The notes: generated by a model not told the origin, from the sequence alone. 28,420 bases of DNA from Acanthaster planci (GCF_001949145.1 NW_019091375.1:1127602-1156021), one strand, 5' to 3'. Shown: positions 1 to 10,300, counted from the first letter of the stretch. Numbers and translations: made by a program.

Positions 1-580
1 CGCCATTTCGGACCCACCTTGAGTCACTCGGACCCACTGACTCTTACGGTTGCATTACACCAAATACGCGCCCGTAGACCGAAATAGCGCCGACTCTTGA
101 ACCTCGGGAAGAGGTTGGCCTTCATTTTTTTCGCTGGAAATTCAAGATAATTTTTTTTCCACTTGAAATTCAAGATTATGGCCAGATTGATCACTTTTTT
201 TCGTTTCAATTTTATGAACTTTTTTATTCGCCTTTTCCCGAAGATACCCCCTAATAGTAGTAAAAATTAAGATTCCAGATTACAAGCGGCAAATAAGACA
301 TCATAGGAAATGTGCCTCCATAAAAATACGACGCTTGTCGGTTTCGGTTTGTTCCAAGACATCACTGATATCAAATCTAGTCCTGTACGGTTTTTAACCA
401 CCATGCCTGTTCAAACTCGAAAACGGAGAAACCAGTGCAAAAGTGTCATTTGCCAAATGCTTAAATGTAAAAGTGGACAAAATAAAAATTTTCAACAAGT
501 TAATCACGCTCCTTGGGTTGGGTCCGAGTTGACTCNGAGTTGGTATGGGTCCGAGTTGGTTTGGGTCCGAGTTGACTCGA
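1..580. repeat. Repeat-derived 5' flank with inverted GGGTCCGAG motifs
   Basis: The motif GGGTCCGAG(T)TGACTC occurs at 519-535 and 563-578, with a partial copy at 547-560. Its reverse complement occurs at 21-36, with a shorter version at 9-18. The two groups face each other across about 500 bp, which suggests a transposable element or MITE whose left end may lie outside the window. The assembly has an ambiguous base at 536 inside the right-hand motif cluster, as expected where short repeats are hard to assemble. The open frames over this stretch look like nothing I recognise. Confidence 0.45.
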
Positions 581-965
581 AACCGTTGTGCACAAGGGAC
601 CAATTAGTACACAGTCCTATGGGATTTGCCTGGAGGCTGACTCAAGGCCGTCTTGGTTTTTTGCATTTTTTCTGGCTAGGGGAGGCCCTGGCTGTAAAGT
701 GACTAAACCAGGTTTTTCAGCATGTTCAGGGGTAGGATATGATAGGTAGTCGTGGAATTTGGACTTAAAAAAAAATTATATGTTAATTAGCTCCAATGGA
801 CTCGCCAGGAAAGGCCACTCCCTCTACCGAGGGGTTTTAAGGCAAGAAAACAGGAGGAAACGATGTCCAGATAAGGACGATCACATGGTACTCTCACCTA
901 CTTTCACCTACAAAATTTTGCCTTTTTAACAGGTTCATACCTGCTTTGATGTAACCAACATCATC
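581..965 (+). other. Upstream flank / 5' leader of gene A
   Basis: No gene is visible here. A pyrimidine tract followed by AG ends at 932 (CCTTTTTAACAG), 34 bp before the start codon. It could be the acceptor of a leader intron, in which case the promoter lies further upstream. There is an A-rich run at about 769-777 but no convincing TATA box at a definable distance. Confidence 0.3.
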
Positions 966-1050
966 ATGATGCTTATCTACTCTGCGGTTACTCTGTTAGT
1001 ATCATTTGGACTTCCTGTGGCCGGAGACAAGATATGTCCACCAAATGCGG
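966..1050 (+). CDS. Gene A exon 1: signal peptide
   Basis: The exon starts with ATGATG and encodes a hydrophobic leader (IYSAVTLLVSFGLPVAG). A short Cys-containing stretch (DKICPPNA) follows, before the donor GTAAAG at 1051. It is 85 nt long and so ends in phase 1. Gene C has the same design, with a CP motif right after its leader. Cleavage is probably near residue 20. Confidence 0.8.
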
Positions 1051-4000
1051 GTAAAGTTTCTAAACTTTTCAATCGTATATTTATAAGTGATTTGGCATCA
1101 TTTGTTATTGTTTCTTTGTTCTTTCTTTCCGCCGTACAACCACACAAATTTCCATTAGTAAATCTTTACTTGTATTTGATGCTATGGCACTGAATGCTAA
1201 ACTTAGGCAAAGAAATTCAATGCCAGGCAACGTTAGAGGCAAACATTACACAGTGTAGCACTGAAAATGTTTTATACTCTTCCGGAAAAATTATATCAAA
1301 ATAACATAATTTTAAGTACAATTGATCTTTGCAAAAATTTTATTTTGAAAAGCGTGGGTTTACTTCACTTTAAACTTATCTCATCACGAAAGGACTTTTA
1401 CACAATTTGCACGACCTATAAATACTGATGTACTGGCCAGACAGTTTGCTAGAACCTTGCATTTTGGCATCATTCGAATTAATGGGGCGCTGTGAAGTAA
1501 CTCTTTGCTTACGTTTCAGTCAACAATACTCGTTCTGCTTTTGGTATGGCCCACTACGCTCAGCTAGGCGTGTGGCTACAAGTGCCTTGCCCAACCTTTA
1601 TCACTGGTGAAGTCGTAGATCGAGTCGGTTGGTTCAAGGAAGCTGATTCAACGACGCGGTTGATCAGCCGTATAAAAGGGGAAGACTATTCAACGAGCGA
1701 CAGGTACTCGTTTGGTACGACGGGCTTCAGCCTTGTCATTAAAGGTATAGAGGAGACTGATGAGGGGAAATATCTGTGTCAAGTCATACCTCGAGACACC
1801 AGGGACAGAACTGCGGAGATTAACATCAAAGTTATTGGTGAGAAAATTATGTTGCTAAAAAGGCGGATCCAGGAGATGGAGCATCGTGGCCCGGCCCCAC
1901 AAAAAGAAGGGCCTCTTTGTTAAATATTGAAAATAAGGTAATTTTTTAGTGAAGTGCTTTTTCTTCCATTTCGAAAGATTAAGATCCCCACTTGTAGCCT
2001 AGCAACCACCAGACTTCAGCTATCAGCCTTGAGCAGAAGTACTCTCCTATCATTGGTAGGAAAGAGCCATGTTGGTAGGGAGTATTCATTTTGTTGGTTG
2101 CAACGCGACTGAAACCCGCGCTCTTGTCGTCGTTTATGTATCAACGATACAAATTCGTTCGTCGTCCAGCGCCCGTGCAAGACACTGAGATGGGAGGGGC
2201 AAATAATGACGTTGTTTTTTCGAATACTTATTAGACAGAGATCATTTGAGTAATGGCAAGGGTAAACCTGCCCTGTGTGGGCAGCAGGCGACGAGCGAAT
2301 TCCCACCGAAGGAACTTTCTTTGCTAGGAAAAGTGTGCTCTCTCTTCGTCACTTTCAGGGTTCATAGACGTTATATGAAAGAAATGGTTAGGGCCACCCC
2401 CATTGTTTCTGAATCCGCCGTTGCTTGCATGCTCTTACATAGTTTTGGTTATTCTTTGAATGATCTGAGTTAATGACCCTTTCCATATGCGCTCAACGCA
2501 TGCGCCAAACGTTGCGTAGCCATCAAACCCGTTTCCGGTTAATGGAGTCGCATTTGGTGTTCTTGAAAGTAAAACGCACGCAACGCAAATCACCTGAAAA
2601 CGTACATATGGAAAGGTGCCCTCAGAGAAGGAATATCAGAAACGTTACGGTTTTTATTTTTTAACAGCATGAGATTGTATATTCGACGTTCTTTCAGTGA
2701 TTATACAAATTTGTCCAGAGAAGGTGTCTACTGAAACTTACGACAGATTTTGTATCTGGCAGGCGAAAATTTTCCAGCGAGCAGTTTTGATGAGACATCT
2801 ACTGCTACTATCGAGCAAGGACGCAGACAGACTTTACAATGTCAGTGCGCATCACAGTCAGCCATTGCACCATCCGTAGTGTATTGGTCAATGGGAGAGG
2901 GCGTCAAAACAGAGACAGATATCATTGGTGCACGCTTCTCTGATGGCACCACCCTACAGATTCAACATGGTGCTGATTACAGCATTGGTAGCGACGCCTC
3001 TCTTGCAGTAAACACCCTGAACAATTTACGAGATAGCCAACAATTCTGGTGTCATGTATTCCAACCGGACTCTACTCTAAGAAACTGCATCGTTGATGTT
3101 AGAATTTCAGGTAAAACAAAGAGCTCTACTCACGACGAAATGTTCAAGTGTTGACTAAATGTAAGAAAATGCCCAAGATATGTACAATTATAAAATACAT
3201 AACATCAAAAGAAGGAAAGTTAATCCACTAGTATCTTTATAACTTTTACCGGTGTGCTTGTTATTCATCCTTCCTCGGACCATTTTTACTTTTCTGTATT
3301 TTACTGTCTCTTTGACACAGGTGAAAAGGAAACCAATGGCAATGCCCTGAGAGCGTCTGAGACATCTTACTACTTGCAAAAAAGCATGCAGCAAGTTCTC
3401 CCTTGCATCAGTTGGACACCTGGTGACGCCGCTTGTGACGTTGAGTGGATTAAGCTCGGCAACCCAGAGCGACAAGTTGTCATCTACAACCTGTCGACCG
3501 TCGTCGTTGACTCTAGTCCTGCATTTAATCTAACAAGTGACTTTGGTCTGGTTATTCAGTCACCTGATGATGACCACGATGGAAAATATCAGTGTAGCGT
3601 GGGAGAAAGAAGCAAGGCAGTAATTGAAGTCCGAGTGATAGGTACCAGTAGATTTGATTGCCTTTCTAGAGTTTAGATTTTTGGGCTCACATTACAGTTG
3701 CAAGGATATCCAAAGAATGCTTAATATGCTTGAACTTTTGTTTCTTAAGCTGGGTCTTTCGCCCAATTAGCATTTGTTCTCACTGTCTTTGCGCATCTTT
3801 TCTGTCTTTTATTTTCTACGTTTGCTCGAATTTCATGCAGGAGATCAGTTCCCATTGGACAGTGGTAGTGCCATAGAAGGTGACCCAGTGACCTTTAGAC
3901 CTCATACTAGATTCACACTTCATTGTCCTGCTCTGTCTGGCATCGCAAGGACAAAGGGGACTTTGATCTGGTCCTATGGATCACCGGATGCTCAGTCAAC

Positions 4001-7000
4001 CACTGTGATTGGTACCTTCAATCTACTAGATGGTTCTCACACAATGAACAGCTTAAAAAACCACAGCTGTCTTGGTGTATCAACGAACAGATCTCTCCTG
4101 CTGAACAACTGTTCCCAAGATGGTGACGTCAGATACTGGTGCCACGTCTTTCCTGCAAATGACAATCTAATCAGGTCATATGTCTTAATAAAAGGTGGGA
4201 TGCTTTTCTGGCGGACTATTTTAGCAAACCTATAGGCCTGACAAACGTTACTGTAGCAATTCTAGAGGAAAAGCACTCCTTCAGAAGTAATGAATGTGAT
4301 TCTTAAACCAAAATTTCGAGGAGGTTAACCGGCGACACCATAATTTCTAATGAGCCCCTGTATCATACGGGCGGATGGGCCTGGTGGCCACTTATACAAA
4401 CAAATGCACACAGTCTTTCAGGGGCCAAGTAGGCGTGAGGGATGTGTAGACGTGAGGGATGTGTAGACAGAGTTATGTTGATGCTCAGAAGAGCAATGTT
4501 GATGTAAAAGTAACAACAGAACTAACCTACCGGTAAATACAGCGAAGATTGGAACCAAAGCGGTAGATTCTGCGTACCAGCGACATAAACTTCCATAATG
4601 CGTGGAAATGGAGCAAAGAGCTGTTTTACTAATATTGTTAATACAATAGACTGATTGTCTCCAGTTACTCACGTCAACTATCAAACATTGGCAAACATGA
4701 CGCCCTTCAATCGTAAAGTGCGCCATGAGTGTCATTTCCCCCAAGTAAAGCCAACAGTCGGTTCAGTACTCCAGGACTTCTGCTGTGCTGTGTATTTGCA
4801 AACAACGCAACACAATTTGCTATGGGAAGACGCCACATTTTGTTAATAGATACCCACTGTAGGTCAGGCGCCTAGTTTGACAGCATCTGCGGTAGATGGG
4901 GGGGGGGTGCCTGCCTTTCCGTGTGTATCAAATGCTGGCACCATGACTGTCAAATGCGAACGTGTGGAAGTGCAATTATAAAAAAAAAAATTAGGAAGGT
5001 AGCTATTTCTTTAAGAAAGAATGTATAAACAATTGTGTCACACACAAACATTTTTGTATTAAAGTATATCTCTTTGGAACTTTAAGGAATGAAAGAAACG
5101 CTGAACACCACTGAGAGAGACCATCAACTGATCGATTCTGTTTACATAAGAACATTTACCCCGTCGGAAACGTTACTGCACCAACCTCGTGTTTTGTGTT
5201 GAATACTGGCATATTGCTGTGTACACATGTTTAATTTAATCATAATCTCCGACAGAATCATACTGAACGACCCGTTTATATGAGTGTTCCCACAAGGTGT
5301 TTGCGTTTACTTTTTACATCTCAGTGTCAGACGGTGAATTTGAAACATCCCTCGCCCTCGTCATTACTCTGGCCATCATTCTAGTCATCTTCCTGGTTGC
5401 TGCTTCTGCTATCATTGTTTTCCTTACCTGGAGGCAACGCTCCAAGTCACTGCATCACAAAGATGACAAGGAGAGAGGTGACTACAAAAGACTTGACAAG
5501 CAAGGTAAGTGACGTAATAAGATGATCATTTGCAGCAACCCGGTGATCCATTTCCCAGTGTTTGACATATTCAAATTCCTGAGGTAATTTCGTACATCTT
5601 GATTTACAGTCATTATAGTTCAGACTAATTTACGCTAACATGTTTGGAGTGTTTTCGATAAACATTACAGTATAACACTGGTCCGGTTCTTTTATCGTGG
5701 CATGCAAGTGATATGAGTTGACAATTCATACTTACATTTTTCACAGATTCTATCAAAGAGTTGGACGTGAAGACGCTTGCCACCAAGGTCAAAAGTTTTG
5801 TGATCCAGAAGTTCGGCAAGATTCCTGTCACACCGTGGACTGACGGCGATCTCGCATGCTCTGCACCAATAGATACGGTTTACAAACCCTTGAGGATTTT
5901 CATCAACGCCTACGTTGGAGGTAGTTGCATAAAATATCAATTAGATTCAGAGTCACATATCTTCAGTGATGGCATTTCAGAATTGGCAAATGAGCATGTT
6001 ATCGTACAGGGCAGGGCGGGAAGTGGTAAGACTACCTGTCTGTACAGGTTACTGTATGACTGGGCCAATGGAAGGGAACATGCCGTTTTTGGTTGCGACA
6101 GGATGGTTTTTCTGTTCACTGCCAAAACGTTTATTCGTGCCAGATCAATCGGCGAAGCAGTTGTTGAAAACATGCTTCAAAGAGACGCAAACATTTCCGC
6201 AGTATCCATTGATAAGTACTACTCAAAAGACAAAAGCAAACTGACAATTTTGATCGACGGTTGCAATGACAAAGAAGACATTGACAGCGTCATGGACAAA
6301 TTGACACACCAAGACCTTCTTGACTGCCAGTTAGTGTTGACCACAAGACAAGCAGAGCTTGCTGAGGTTGTGTCAAAAAAACATAACATGCGCCATGTCA
6401 CAATTATTGGGTTTACGCTCAAAAGTGCCATTGATTATGTTAATGCCGTGTTGGATACTGTTGACGAAAGAAACAAAGCTACCCCTGAGCACAAACCAGA
6501 CAAAACTAAAACCAAAGAACCGGGTTCCGCTGATGTCCCGCAAAATAAACAATCAGAGTCACAAGAGCGGGAAGAATCCGTTCCTCTTAGACAAGAGAAG
6601 GCCACACCCACTGAAGAAAAGGCGGAAACTGCCCAAACGCAAAGCCCTAAAAAGAAACGAAACCTTCACAAATACTTAAAGGAAGACATTCTTCCACCGG
6701 TCATTTCAAGCCTTCCGGCTGTACTGACAGCTCTTTGTCAGATGTCGATCTGGACAAAGGGAGATGCCTTTAAACCTGACGTTACCATGGCTGATTTGAT
6801 TATTAGAGTGGTCAAATGCTTGTTTGACAAAAATGCTCATGCTAAAGGAAATGATACCCGAGTTGCAATCACTGAGGGAGACCAGCTCGATCAGTTAATC
6901 AAAGATCAGCTTAACGTACTTGCAGAACTTGGTAGGATGGCTCATCCAAGACTGGTCGAAAGTTTTAAAACTCTTACAGACTTTGACAAAGAACAGTTCT

Positions 7001-9438
7001 TAAAATCGTCTGAAAAGGGAGAGGAAGTTCTAAAAGTTGCAAGTCAAATCGGACTTCTTTGTCACTTGAAAGTTGAATCCAAGAACGATTCTATACAGCA
7101 AACTACGGAGGCTGTTTTATTGCAAGTGTCAGAAGTAGAGGTAAGGAAGGGGTGCCTTTGTTGCCCGCAAAAGCGTCACAGTGAAACCGATCAAGAATTG
7201 CAGCCGACAGCGGAGTTAACTCCATTGAATGAACCTCAAGATGATAGGTATTGTTTTGTCTTGGAGATTCTCCATGATTTGTGTGTTGCTATGTTCTTGG
7301 CCCAGTCTGTTAATAAAGTGAACGAATTATTTGTAATTGCAAGTATTGGTGAACGACAATACATGGAAAGGTTTGCCTATATTTTGCACTTTGCCCTCCA
7401 GGACAAACAATTTGACAGGGATGCCGTTGTCAAACATTTGGCAAAAATGATCGAAGGGGAGCAAGCTAGGCCCAACCGAGGTAGTCTGTTACAAGTAGCA
7501 CCGCGATTGCAGACGCTCGTAGAAGTGTCCCTGCAGGCAAATTTCGAAGGGAAGTGTAAGGGAGCCATAAACAAAAAACTTAAAGGGGTCTTCAGAGAAG
7601 GAAGGGTTCGCTTAATTGGAATCTCGAGTTACAAGCTGAGATTGTTGGCGTACCTCTTCGAGCATGCAACACCAGAAAATGGCAGCAAGCTGAATGCAAC
7701 GTCTGTGGAGTTGTTCCGAATTGGTAAAAATGAGTGGTCGGAGATTCAAGAATGTATTACATCTTCTAAATCCAAAGAAAAAATAAAAAAGCTAGCAGAC
7801 CTGCAGACGGACAAAGAGACCTCTTTGGTCACGATCACCCTTCAAACTGATCAAGAAAACAAACCCGTTGCTGAAGTTAACCAATCCGGAACTGATAAAT
7901 ACCGGTCCCAGAAAGCACAGACGAGAAGTGAGCAACCAGACCCCGAGGCACCTGCAAGACATTTTGACAAACGGAATGACAAATCACTTCCAACAGAACT
8001 ATCACCTGAAGACACCACCTCAACCAATGGAGATGAGAACTGTGACGATAAAAATCGTCAGTCATCTGATGTGGATGCTGCATCGTATGAGCTAATTGGC
8101 GGTACGAAGGAACTGGCTTTACTCAAAAGCCTGCGTGAGAGAATAGAATCTACAAACCCAGACATGCCTACGTTTCCCGCTGAGCAGTCTGATGGCAGTG
8201 TTCTTCACACGGTGCAGTCAATGTGTCTGCAAGAGCTTGTTGAGTCACAGGGTGGTGAGTGCCACACTTCGGGTGCGTCGAGAGACTTAGCTCGTTACCT
8301 TCCTCGTCTGGAAATGCTTGAAAGTCTCGTTCTTGTTGGGACTATTTTCAGTTCTGACGCGATTTGTGATTTTGCGAAAGGTGCACACCAACTCAAGAAC
8401 CTGAAGAAGTTGGATCTTCGTCTGAATAAGCTGTTTGATGACAGAGCCTTCGTAGCGGTAACAAATCTGCCTCTACGTGATTGCCCAAAGTTGTCTGACC
8501 TTCGACTGTCTCTGTACAAAGTAACTATCGCTGGGTTTGATGAAGTCAAGAAGGAAATGGACAAGAATAAAGGATGGCCTTGGGGAAAACTGGAGACACT
8601 GTATCTGCTGCATGGATCACCTGCTGAGAAATTGCTGAGATTTCTTTCGGACAGTTTAAACTATTTTCATTTTGTCAAACGTTTTCATCTTTCTGCTACT
8701 AATCAGAACGAAAACATACAAGAGGATATCCTGCAAGGGTTTGTGAAAAATATGACAACTGAAAAGATCATGCGAAATCTCAAAGTCCTCTCAATCAAAA
8801 ACATGGAAGCAGTAAAAGAAAGATTGGCGTCTTTGAAACTTCCCAAAAATAAGGGGTTCGGTCAACAGTTGAAACAACTTGGGACTGACTTAGGACTTAA
8901 AAGAACAAGCGGCAGAGGCGATTCAGACACCAAACAGAAAGCAAAAGGTAACAGTAAGCAAAACATGGTAAACAGCGCAGTGGACGAAGCCGAAAAGAAG
9001 AAAGGATTAGAAAATACAGTAAAGCAAAGTGAGACTACCGTTGACTTAAGCACGCCAAATGATGCCGCCAAAAAGGCGGGCGAAACCAAAGAGGAGCCAG
9101 GTAGTGGAAACACCGTAGGGCAAAGAGTGGCAAGCGGCTCTTCCAATGGCGGGACAGACACAGGAGAATCAGTCGGTGGTAGTGCCACTGGGAAAACACC
9201 GACAGACGGCGTTGGCGATCCTGTTGTAGACACACAGGGAGACACTGTTCGCAAGACTGCTACTAGACAAAAAATGGAAAACGAATCCGCCCATCCAGCT
9301 GCAGATTACACAAGTAATACAATTGGCAAGACAGCCGACACCCAAATAAAGCAAAGCAACGACGGCGATGCTATGGCAGACAATGCAGGGGTCGATGAAA
9401 CGACTAAGGCCCAAGTCAGGGCGACATTTATGCTCTAG
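966..9438 (+). CDS. Gene A: transmembrane Ig(x4)-NACHT-LRR receptor
   Basis: Model: 966-1050, 1520-1837, 2763-3110, 3321-3641, 3841-4194, 5325-5504 and 5747-9438. This gives 5298 nt and about 1765 residues. Each junction is GT-AG and every intron is phase 1. Domains are a signal peptide (1 to about 20), Ig1 (29-134), Ig2 (135-250), Ig3 (251-357), Ig4 (358-475), a transmembrane helix (about 485-510), a basic juxtamembrane stretch, NACHT (P-loop 624-632), a winged-helix-like region, degenerate LRRs (about 1386-1554) and a polar tail. Predicted topology is extracellular Ig and cytoplasmic NACHT. NACHT P-loop ATPases of the STAND class oligomerise in innate sensing. Here the usual N-terminal death-fold effector is replaced by a membrane receptor, so I infer a surface-triggered NLR. 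Ligand and signalling partner are unknown. The start is the first of two adjacent ATGs, followed by a hydrophobic leader. Introns over 300 bp hold no further exon I can recognise. Confidence 0.85.
1520..1837 (+). CDS. Gene A exon 2: Ig domain 1 (V-type)
   Basis: Acceptor TTTCAG precedes 1520 and donor GTGAGA follows 1837; 318 nt, phase 1-1. It encodes a V-type Ig fold: first Cys in VPCP, core Trp in VGWFK, and the C-terminal signature DEGKYLC, ending in INIKVIG. It shares YAQ, RLISR and DEG-YLC with the first Ig of gene C but is otherwise strongly diverged (about 37% identity by hand). An N-linked glycosylation sequon (NNT) lies at its start. Confidence 0.85.
1838..2762 (+). other. Gene A intron 2, with foldback element
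   Basis: This 925-bp intron lies between Ig1 and Ig2. I see no further Ig exon in it. Its only structured content is the palindromic element at 2478-2616. Confidence 0.6.
2478..2616. repeat. MITE-like foldback element in intron 2
   Basis: CCTTTCCATATG at 2478-2489 is the exact reverse complement of 2605-2616. A second arm CGTTGCGT at 2510-2517 pairs with 2578-2585. The centre (CCATCAAACC...GGTTAATGG, 2520-2544) is itself an imperfect palindrome. The whole unit of about 139 bp could fold into a long hairpin, typical of a short non-autonomous DNA element. No clear target-site duplication is seen. Confidence 0.45.
2763..3110 (+). CDS. Gene A exon 3: Ig domain 2
   Basis: The acceptor (TCTGGCAG) has a weak pyrimidine tract but is the one that restores the frame and matches the gene C exon; the donor is GTAAAA. 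The exon is 348 nt, phase 1-1. Ig hallmarks are LQCQC, the core VVYWS and a late FWCHVF, plus an extra Cys (RNC) near the end. The block from PSVVYW to SDASL is nearly invariant between genes A and C, making this the most conserved extracellular domain of the family. Confidence 0.85.
3321..3641 (+). CDS. Gene A exon 4: Ig domain 3 (V-type)
   Basis: Acceptor GACACAG, donor GTACCA; 321 nt, phase 1-1. Ig hallmarks are VLPCISW, a second Cys (AAC), the core VEWIK, and DGKYQC near the end. Sequons NLS and NLT are present. It resembles Ig1 more than Ig2 or Ig4, because Ig1 and Ig3 share the (D/E)GKY.C motif and end in VIG. The gene C counterpart has exactly the same length and the shared NALRASETS opening. 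Confidence 0.85.
3841..4194 (+). CDS. Gene A exon 5: Ig domain 4
   Basis: Acceptor TCATGCAG, donor GTGGGA; 354 nt, phase 1-1. Ig hallmarks are FTLHCPAL, LIWSYG and YWCHVFP. The last motif matches FWCHVF of Ig2, so Ig2 and Ig4 look like one subtype. Three sequons (NHS, NRS, NCS) cluster in its second half. It is the membrane-proximal domain. The gene C counterpart would lie past the window end. Confidence 0.83.
4195..5324 (+). other. Gene A intron 5 between Ig4 and the TM exon
   Basis: This 1130-bp intron has no recognisable exon. It contains a perfect 17-bp tandem duplication (4434-4450 and 4451-4467), a run of G near 4899-4908 and a run of A near 4981-4990. Its position marks where the Ig cassette meets the membrane/NACHT cassette. 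Confidence 0.55.
5325..5504 (+). CDS. Gene A exon 6: transmembrane segment and juxtamembrane tail
   Basis: The exon encodes a short acidic stalk, about 26 hydrophobic residues (LALVITLAIILVIFLV and onward to VFLTW) and a strongly basic cytoplasmic stretch (RQRSKSLHHKDDKERGDYKR), as the positive-inside rule expects for type I topology. Donor GTAAGT follows 5504. An alternative acceptor six bases downstream (exon start 5331) keeps the same frame. If the next intron were retained, translation would stop at 5510-5512, giving a receptor without NACHT. Confidence 0.85.
5747..9438 (+). CDS. Gene A exon 7: NACHT-LRR cytoplasmic module
   Basis: One uninterrupted 3692-nt exon. The acceptor TTTTTCACAG restores the frame from exon 6. 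An in-frame TGA at 5719-5721 and the first in-frame ATG at 6103, beyond the P-loop, show it depends on upstream exons. NACHT motifs are Walker A GRAGSGKTT (residues 624-632), Walker B TILIDGCND (about 702-710), sensor 1 LVLTTR (731-736) and the NLR-like GFTLKSAIDYV. A Lys/Glu/Pro-rich insert (about 777-840) interrupts the module before an NLR-like LPAVLTALC segment. The later FVLEILHDLCVAMFLAQ resembles the H-x-x-x-x-x-F-A-A-x-L helix after the winged helix. LRR-like repeats include LKNLKKLDLRLNKL and KLETLYLL. The last 200 residues are Lys/Thr/Gly-rich. There is no CARD, PYD, Death or TIR domain. Confidence 0.88.
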
Positions 9439-10300
9439 TATAGACAGTTCTCTCGTCGGGATGCCCAGCAAGTGGGTGAGTCAAAGACATGAATTATTCA
9501 TGAGGCCATATTGCTCAACTGAACTCCGTTGACCCAGCACATTCCGCCTACGCGCAGTTTATGGGGAGGTGTGTGTGTGAACCGTGACCGTGATCTGATG
9601 ATCACACCTTTCCGATCATTCTGCTGGCGCAATTTTGATGAACGCAAACAGCTAGCATCCAGTATTATTCATGTCAGAAAATCAACTATCATGAAATACT
9701 AAAAATTCAGTTGTGCATAATTTCTTTGCCTGTATTGTTAACTAAGTGATCTTTCACTCGGTTGCAGTACACTGTGAATGGTATACATGATGTGTGTGCA
9801 TGTAAAGTGTTTCTTGGCTTGGCTTCGCGAACGAAGATCATAAAGGTAGTAGCCCACGTCCATAGCAAGCCTTCCCCGATGAGGCCGATGCGGGATCGGC
9901 AGGGCTAGCGGCAGTGGCAGCAAAAAGATCTGGCCGGGGTTTAGTGCTACATCTACATGTATATGCTACAGCAAAGGACACGTATAGACAAACTCCATCA
10001 CGCTCCAATACCATTTGCATTTAATGAAGTGCTCCCTGTAGTAGAAGCTGTTGTCAAGGATCGGCTTAAGAATTCATGCATGCTGTACTCTTCAAATCGG
10101 ACTTTTTCTGATATGCACAATTGTTAAAAATCTTTCTACCGACTTTGTGAGTGTCCAAATTGGATCATATACCCAGGAGTCGAACTTGATCATGTGCATA
10201 TATAAACTATTCAGAAACTGGTGAGGGCACTAAATTTCAAGAGAAAGTACGCGTTTTGCAACTATCCAAAATGTAACCAATAAAGTTATTGTTTAAACCT
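9439..10300 (+). other. Probable 3' UTR of gene A
   Basis: This stretch follows the TAG stop of gene A and has no supported coding frame. The first AATAAA downstream of the stop that I can find is at 10279-10284, giving a 3' UTR of roughly 860 nt if it is used. Confidence 0.45.
10279..10284 (+). terminator. Candidate polyadenylation signal of gene A
   Basis: AATAAA lies about 840 nt after the stop codon, followed by a T-containing stretch. Another AATAAA lies at 10769-10774 and could be an alternative site. Confidence 0.4.

Noticed and set aside
310-702. 130-codon open frame near the left edge
   Set aside because: It runs through a repeat-like region with an ambiguous base, and its protein is a translation of the GGGTCCGAG repeats.
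2697-2758. Earlier acceptor (TTCTTTCAG, ending at 2698) for the Ig2 exon
   Set aside because: It has the better pyrimidine tract but puts the Ig2 frame out of phase; the acceptor at 2762 restores phase 1 and matches gene C.
5761-9438. Stand-alone cytosolic NLR gene starting within the NACHT exon
   Set aside because: The frame has no ATG before 6103, which lies after the P-loop, and is closed upstream by TGA at 5719-5721. A strong acceptor in the matching phase joins it to the TM exon.
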